Below are positions 57,641 to 64,000 of a DNA stretch of 64,000 bases, in pieces. The stretch comes from Lotus japonicus (lineage: Eukaryota > Streptophyta > Magnoliopsida > Fabales > Fabaceae). The notes below the pieces were generated by a model, which worked only from the letters and a program-made list of their open reading frames with translations, did not search any database and was not told the origin of the DNA. The stretch lies in the NCBI RefSeq assembly GCF_012489685.1, contig NC_080046.1, positions 48,013,176-48,077,175 of the forward strand. The letters are read 5' to 3'. The translations under genes and the position numbers were made by a program. Numbering within the stretch: the first letter of the stretch is position 1; each line of letters starts with the position of its first letter.

Positions 57641-57973
57641 TTATCTAAGCACCTTGAAATAAATAGTTTTCTTCCCATCATGAGCCTTGCTGAAGAAGTA
57701 TTTGAAACAGTCAAAGTTCACGGCTTGTTTATATTTTGGTTCATCTCCATTCTCCAGCATACTGGCAAAGGGCCGATAATCACTCAGGTGCTGGGTTGAC
57801 AAAGATTGGCATGGAGATCCTGGTCTTGCTTCGATCGTCAACTACTCAATGCTCTATACTTTTGTACTTTTCATTGCTCATTAACTGTAGCACATCGCTG
57901 ATGTTGATAACCAACGCACATAGATCCAACTATCACCAGCCTTGCCTCTTACATAGAGGCAACCAATATAATC
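57641..57973 (-). pseudogene. 2-oxoglutarate/Fe(II)-dependent dioxygenase, C-terminal remnant
   Basis: Read on the minus strand across three frames the conceptual order is: LYVRGKAGDSWIYV, then ALVINISDVLQLMSNEKYK, SIEH-stop-VV, SKARISMPIFVNPAP, then after another shift LENGDEPKYKQAV and FSKAHDGKKT. These are the end blocks of plant 2-ODD enzymes, including the third iron ligand His (in EHRV, whose Arg codon is now TGA) and the RIS motif that binds 2-oxoglutarate. Frameshifts lie near 57905 and 57815, and an in-frame stop lies near 57860. The upstream catalytic half is absent. The original substrate cannot be told. Antisense frames over this stretch on the plus strand are shadows. Confidence 0.8.
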
Positions 57974-58039
57974 CTGCAGAAGTACAGTAATTGATGATAT
58001 ATCACTATAGTAATTAAAGGCTAATATCTTGCTTTGTCT

Positions 58040-58440
58040 AACTCCTATTGATAGAGTGAAGAGGATGCCAAAGCCTCTTGTTACTCAAGTCTACACTAGG
58101 CGCCAGCAAAGCAAGTCTCTAACTGATTAGGAGCTGAGCTGGACTAGTCTATAAATAAGAGCTTCACGCTCATAGTTAGTTACTCTTGTTGTTTTGGGTA
58201 GTTAGGAGTAACTGAATTGAAGGCAATTCAGTTAGGGATTTCTGGTTCACAACTGAACAGGGTTCAGTTGAGTTTCCAGTATCAATTTCAGTTCTTGTTG
58301 TTCTTGCTTTCTTCTCTGTAATCAACACTGAACTTCTGGAAAATTCTCTGCTATTGAATTCGAATTCTGTTCTCTTTTCTTCTGTGATTTCTGTTTCTGA
58401 TTCTGGATCTATCACTTCACATTCAATTTCTCAAGAAGAA
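58040..58440 (+). mobile_element. Possible LTR-retrotransposon fragment
   Basis: 58058-58125 translates as RMPKPLVTQVYTRRQQSKS and a stop, reminiscent of a polyprotein segment of copia-type elements. It is followed by a TATA-like CTATAAATAAGAGC (about 58150) and Thr/Ser-rich, pyrimidine-rich sequence like an LTR leader. No paired LTR, PBS or target duplication was found, so this is a truncated or solo piece at best. Confidence 0.35.
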
Positions 58441-58534
58441 CCTTTAGCAATTTTCAAATAAAGGTTTCAGCATATTTCATGTAGACATATAGTCACTTTT
58501 GAATAACTAATATTGTACCCCAACTCTCAAGTTC

Positions 58535-58800
58535 TTTGTGGATTAATGGTTCCTTACAATTATTGCTACTTGAACTAAAAGAAAAATAAAAAAATAGTCA
58601 TCTTTGGAAATAGAATATTGATAATTCTAAATACAGAAAAATGAAATTTGAAACTTGAAGTAATGAAAAGAAGGATAACTGTTGACTTCAATCAGATATT
58701 TATGTGTCCTTGTCTGAGTTCAGCATTCGTGTCCTCTAACAAGCACCCATTTACACCTGACACAGGTAATATTTTCGAAAGACAAGCAAGCACTAAATCA
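58535..58800. repeat. Segmental-duplication flank, partner of 41300-41594
   Basis: About 85-90 percent similar by eye to the flank next to the MULE-type element. It joins directly to NLR 3' flank sequence at about 58802, without the MULE-type element and the adjoining ~300 bp. Confidence 0.75.
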
Positions 58801-58959
58801 TAATTTGTCATTTTCTTGTTTCCCATTTAAATGTTCAGAACTCACAGGAAAGGATATCATAAGAGAGAAAGATTGAACCATGAATGACATATTTTTAGCT
58901 GTTACTTAACACTAAATACAGTTAACTCAAATGACAATTGAATAAAAAATATATATTCA

Positions 58960-59126
58960 GCCTCACTAACTTATATATATATGTTTCTTTGGTTGTGAAA
59001 TGATATAAAGGTTTTGGCTCCACTTCCTATTGGATTTGCTGTGTTCATGGTTCACTTGGCTACAATCCCTGTTACTGGTACTGGAATTAACCCAGCAAGG
59101 AGTTTTGGAGCTGCTGTCATCAGCTA
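58960..59126 (+). pseudogene. Captured aquaporin (PIP-type) exon fragment
   Basis: From 59011 the plus strand encodes [20 protein letters not shown] then [17 protein letters not shown], the second half of a plasma-membrane intrinsic protein with its second NPA motif, uninterrupted for 37 codons to 59122. Just upstream, 58960-59010 is TA-rich and ends in AAAG, like the end of an intron. The rest of the gene is absent. Copies A and B have no such insert at the equivalent place in their 3' flank (CAGCCAGGTGAAGTAGATT), so about 160 bp of foreign gene sequence was inserted here. Confidence 0.88.
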
Positions 59127-59398
59127 AAGTAGATTAACATTTGATTGATTAAGATTTACATTAGTTTGAAATAAGAGGTATTGAAATCAATGACAGCCTC
59201 TTTTTCCTTTAGTTTCAACTTTCAACAGTGAAAAATAATGACTTGAATTATTTAACAAAATAAATTGTAGAAGCACAAATAATAATGAAATCTTCACGGC
59301 ATGCGAAAAAGGATAAAGGTAGGGCTTTGTTGATTTGTAATAACATTATATATAGCTGCTCAAAATAATTGAAGCTCTTACCTTTGGATGAATCCTCT

Positions 59399-62300
59399 TC
59401 ATTTAAGGATAACTTGCTGATTGATCTGTATGGCTGGAATTCGAGCAATCTTAGACCAGTGTTTCCCCTTCTGACTTTGATACCTTGCTTCTAGTAAAGG
59501 ACAACTCTCAATACACAACAATTCAAGAGAGGGTGGCAGCTGATCTTCAGGCAACGACTCAAGCTTCGGGCATTTGGTGATGTAAAGCATTTTCAGAGAA
59601 TTAAGGTGTTGAAACCCTTGTGCTCCTTCCAAGATCCTTAAATCACCAAAATTGGATAGTTCCAGAAGCTCAAGAGAAGTGGGAAGTAATGGCTTCTTCA
59701 GCAGGTTGTTTACAAGATTTTCATCCCCAAAACCAATCAAAATAAGACGTGACAGAGAAGTCAGATGTTGGAATGGGAAACCTGACTCAAGTTTAAACAT
59801 AAATGATAGCACCACATGATCAACGGCAAGGTATTGTATATTGGAAGACAAATAGATTGGAGGAAATGATGCTAGAACCCCAAGCTCAATCCGCAAGTAT
59901 TTAAGGGCAGGGAGATCAATCTGTTCTGGTAGTGACTTAAGTTTCTTACAATCAACGACCCAAAACTCAAGCAAGTTGGGAGCGGCCCCTCCTGGTTGAG
60001 TAGAAATTGCTTCCATGTTTGGACAAGACATGATAACAAGAAATTGAAGGGCTGGGAGTAAACCAAATGGAAAGGACGACAGGGAATGACAACTGTTACA
60101 GATTTTCAGATATTTAAGTGATTAATAATTGTGCAATGTCTCAAGAGACAGAAATTCTAGCTTCTCACAGTCCTTAATTATTAGTGAGCGCAACGAAGTT
60201 GGCAAACCATCACTTGGGAAGGAAATAAAAGATGAGATGCTGTGAAGAATCAATTTTTGAAGACAATTGGCGCCACCTATCATTCTAGGCAAAGATTGTA
60301 GCAAGCTTTCACACTTTTCAACACTCAAAAATTCAATTGAGATCTTCCATTGCAGATTAGTTGCTTTTACCTCTAGCTGGTTGCACTCTGAGATATCAAC
60401 CTTTGTCATTGAAGGTAGAGAATTGGGAAGGTTTCCTCTCAACTTAGGGCAGTTGCCGCAAATGCTCAAGACAAGGAAAAGGAAAATTGTTACCATTGTC
60501 TGACAGGTCTTCATATGGTAGCCATTCCTGCCACTCTGGCATATCTTCAAATTCCAAACTCTCCAACGAAGGAAATGGTTGAAATGAAGAGAAGGCTGCG
60601 TTGCTGCAGTAGAACTCATGACCAATTGTCTTCACCATTCTCATTCTTACAATGAAGAGCTCTTTAAGGGAAGGTAGCTGTCCAAATGGTGGGAGTGATA
60701 AGCAATAGTTGCAGTCACTGATTCTCAACATAACAATGTTCAAAAATGAAAAATTCCCCACCCAATTTGGAAAGCTAGTACCACCGTAGTATCTGATGTG
60801 GAGTTTCTTTAAATTTGTTGATGGTTGTAGGTTCTCAAGTACATCTTTCTCAATTTTTGAATCTTGTGGATCGCTGCCCCATCCCAATATAAGCTCCTCA
60901 ATTTTTCCTTTGCTCTTTAAATTGGCCTGAGTTGCATCCATGGGATCTACAATATTTTGCAGCTGAAGAATAGAAAGCTCACCCTGCAAATAAGGAAAGT
61001 TTGATAACTCTGCAACACTTAACCCATCTTCTTGTCTGCCAATAACAAAAACAGTCAAGGTGCGGAGCTCCTGTAATCTGCAGATTTGTGCTGGCATCTC
61101 CACCAAATTAGTGTTGTGGACATCAAGGTGGCGTAAACTGACTAGATTTCCAATCTTCACTGGCAGTTGAGTAAGAAATTGACAGTTTGATAATAATAAA
61201 GTCTGCAAATTGTAAAGCTTGACAATTGCATCAGGCAGACTTTTGATAGAAGTATAGGAGAGGTCTAGATACCGCAAATGTACCAAATTTCCGATTGAAT
61301 CAGGCAGCTCAGAGATGTTTTTGTATCTAGATAGCGACAGTAATCGCAAACATCTTAGTTTTGGCAGTAAATCATGTGATACCTTTTTCGTTATGTAATC
61401 TCCTTTAGAATAAGTGTTATGTATTGGTCTAAAGGTTCGCAAACACTTTAGCTCATAAAAACCCTCAAACTTTTTAGAAACATCATAGCCTTCACTGAAA
61501 AATGTTAAATAACGAACATTTTTGGGGATTTCATTGCACTTAGAGCAGTAAGAACTCTTTCCAGACACAAGTCTAGCTAAATCGTAAATGAGGTCATGCA
61601 TACGAAACTTATCCTGTGCAACAGCTTCATCTTTTTGAAGTAAGGATCTAGATAACAACTCATTAAAGCATTCCTCACCTACTAATTCCATTGCTTTCTC
61701 TCCATGGGATTGTTGTAGAAAGCCTTCAGCCATCCATAACATAATCAATGCCTTCCTACCCATCGAAACTTGTTTTGGATACATTGAGCAATAGGCAAAA
61801 CATCTTTTCAAATGTGCCGGAAGATGAAGATAACTTATGCGCAAAGCTGGTAAAACATCATCATGTGCCCATAAGTTGCTGTTCAGAATTCTATTCCAAT
61901 CCTCTAGATCAACATTCGATCGCAGAAGACCTCCCAACGTTTTAGCAGCTAATGGTAGGCCGCCACATTTTCTTGCTATCTTCCTTCCAATTTCTTCTAA
62001 GATTGGATACTTGCCGTACCCTTCATTTCCAAATGCATGTTTGGCAAGAATGCACCAACAGTTTTCATCTGTCAGTGTTTCCAACTCACAAATGGGAAAG
62101 GTATGTGTGATTTGTGCAACTCTTGGTTGTCGAGTTGTCACAATGATCCTACTTCCCTTTTTTCCACTGCTAAAAGGAGTTATGAGGTTGTGCCAATCAT
62201 TATACTTCTCATTCCAAAGATCATCCAGCACGAGTAAAAACCTTTTATCTTTTAAGTTGTTCCTTAATTCAACACGAAGATTATCTAGATTAGTAATATC

Positions 62301-63053
62301 ACCAGCTTTTTTGGTGATAGACTCAACAAGATTCTTCGTTACCCTGGAAACATCAAAATCATCAGATACCAATGCCCAAGCTTTCAAATCAAAATGTTTT
62401 TGCACATCAGTATCATTGTAAAGGAGTTGAGCAAGGGTTGTTTTGCCTAGCCCTCCCATCCCTAATATTGTGATCACTTCTATATTATTAGGCTCATCAT
62501 CATCATCATCATCATCTAGAAGCATACTCAATAGCTTCTCTTTGTCATCCTTTCTTGCAACCACAATAGGTTCAATTAATGAATCTGTTTTACTTCCAGA
62601 AGAGACTCTCCTAGCGACAATTTTCAAATCAAGAATAGCTATTTGATTCACAAAATGTTGCAGCCTTCTTGATATTACTTCAAGCTTGGAATTCATGCTC
62701 CTATAGAATTGATTAAAGGGAGGAGAAATGAATGATCTGACCTGGGTTGTAAAATTTTGAGAATCTCCCTCCACCTTACATCTCAGATTTTCAGTGTTGA
62801 TTTCATCCAATAAATCCTCAGCATCTTTGAGCTCATCCAGCCATTCTTTTACTGCAGGAACATTGATCTGCTTCTCCTCTGCATCATTGAGCACAGCATT
62901 TAGTGCCAACAACTTTATCTTCAACTCATCCAACAGAGGAACATTCCACTTTCTGTTGGCAAAGAAATCTCGAAACTCCGTGGACGTTATCTTATCTAAT
63001 AAGATATTCACAGAAGCAGAGATAAGTGCCCCTCCCACCAGAGCTACGGCCAT
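59399..63053 (-). pseudogene. NLR copy C: CC-NB-ARC-LRR (CNL), complete N-terminus, broken LRR
   Basis: From ATG 63053 one frame gives 869 aa to 60444: CC (about 1-140), P-loop GMGGLGKTT (198-206), kinase-2 LLVLDDLW (273-280), RNBS-B GSRIIVTTR (300-308), GLPLA (about 365), RNBS-D CFAYCSMYPK, MHD (485-487), then about a dozen leucine-rich repeats. At about 60453-60458 a 5-bp deletion relative to copy A shifts the frame and gives RQLP-stop. The LRR continues in another frame (NCPKLRGNLPNSLPSM), meets TAA at 60124-60122, and then runs open to 59399 (IPAIQINQQVILK). The CC is 4 residues shorter than B (LKDAEDLLDE). Residues about 179-187 are an Asp run from a GAT microsatellite. A shortened 869-aa NLR could still be made; a full receptor cannot. 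Confidence 0.9.
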
Positions 63054-64000
63054 TTCTTCTCTTGTTTTTGAATTGTTTCAGAACTCAAAATTTCTAGGTG
63101 AATACTGAGGGTGATGCAGAACTATGGTAGTGCGAATTTAATATTTGTAATGCTTAAGCCCGGTCATTGGAGTTGTCATGAAAGAATAATTATGTTTCAT
63201 GTTACAACTAACTTTTTTTTTTCTCTCCATAAATAATTATATATTGACTGACTATATAAGCATATGGTCATCTTTTTATCAGTAGTCAATTCTTCTGAAT
63301 TGTTTACTTATTAAAAAATAAATCTTCAACCTAACATTATGAACTTTTGTTAACATGAATTTGTCGATATATGAAAATTGCGTCAGAACATGGAAGCTTT
63401 TGCTGAAGCACGCGAGGTAGCTACAAAACTCAGATATTATATAATGCTTAAGCCAGCTAAATGTTTTAATTTTATACTGTTCTAAACACGTCAGGTGAAC
63501 CTTTTTTATACTGTAATAAACACATCATAAAAGGAACAAAAGATAAGAAATAAGTGATATGTTATGAGAAGCAATAACAGAATGGTGCAACTGATGTATG
63601 TCCTTTCTCCAGTGTAATGTTTGTTAACATTTTCTTAAGAAAATAAAAATAAAAAAACGTTTGAGTATTGTACAGCAGTCATGAGTGAACATTATATTCT
63701 TATGGTGTGAGGCTATCCCTCACTGTTATAGCATAAGGGCAGGCATGAATATATTCTTTTTACACCACATTTGACAAAGAGTAAATCACATCATAATAGT
63801 GAATGGCAGGTATTAGGTGTATGAGTTCTTTGACTTATATATTGCTTAGCACTTTCTTTTTCATCTAATGCGAGACTTTTTTATTTATTTGTTGTTTCTT
63901 ACTCACACGTGAAGTCTCAACATATACTAAAAAGAGAATATATGTAGTTTACCTAATTCTCTCTCTAGATAACCAGGTACAAGTAGTTGCATTATCTGCT
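63054..64000. other. 5' flank of NLR copy C
   Basis: Resembles 51208-51510 and then 57040-57590, i.e. the copy B flank minus the foldback and copia insertions. No gene seen; the similarity runs to the window edge. Confidence 0.6.

Noticed and set aside
57581..57799. 72-codon plus-strand open frame
   Set aside because: Antisense of the dioxygenase remnant, which explains the sequence better.
1..64000. CRISPR arrays, bacterial-type operons or riboswitches
   Set aside because: None seen; introns and gene families show nuclear plant DNA.

Overview
This is nuclear DNA from a flowering plant. It is AT-rich, its genes are split by GT-AG introns, and its products are plant-specific: CNX6-like MoaE, a PLS-class PPR protein, a SCAB actin-binding protein, a CHX antiporter and CC-NB-ARC-LRR immune receptors. 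The style of the transposable elements and R genes suggests a dicot, most likely a legume. That is inference; no species was identified.

Layout. 0-3 kb: the last exons of an unidentified gene (+) converge on a molybdopterin synthase large subunit gene (-). 3-10 kb: transposon territory, with two RNase H fragments of a LINE in opposite orientation, a foldback repeat, and a 5.65-kb Helitron (about 4180-9831) that carries an RPA-like gene and a frameshifted PIF1-type helicase but no Rep endonuclease. 10-40 kb: gene-dense and ordinary, with a four-repeat MYB/SANT-like gene (12.3-15.6 kb), a PPR gene (17.6-20.1 kb), a 12-coding-exon SCAB1-like gene (24.0-29.3 kb), a LEA2 gene (30.9-32.6 kb), a GC-rich single-exon F-box/kelch gene (35.5-36.7 kb) and a CHX cation/H+ antiporter (37.9-40.5 kb, -).

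41-64 kb: a decaying NLR (disease resistance) cluster with nested insertions, all NLR copies on the minus strand. Copy C (59.4-63.05 kb) has a complete CC-NB-ARC but a frameshift and a stop in the LRR. Copy B (47.2-51.2 kb) is split by a 353-bp TRIM retroelement, lacks most of RNBS-B, and carries several LRR lesions. Copy A (44.2-46.7 kb) is a 5'-truncated, nearly identical copy of B made by a ~3.05-kb tandem duplication. Into this block went a 1.77-kb MULE-type element with ~190-bp inverted repeats (41605-43375), a complete young Ty1/copia element (51682-56632) with an uninterrupted gag-pol frame, a 2-oxoglutarate dioxygenase remnant (57.6-58.0 kb) and an aquaporin exon fragment (59.0-59.1 kb).

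The expressed-looking genes do not form one pathway. The coherent story is the R-gene cluster: segmental duplication, tandem duplication and successive insertions can be put in relative order from target-site duplications and shared lesions. I found no unequivocally new biological system. The best leads are the Rep-less RPA/helicase Helitron, the layered NLR block, and the one-exon-per-domain MYB gene.
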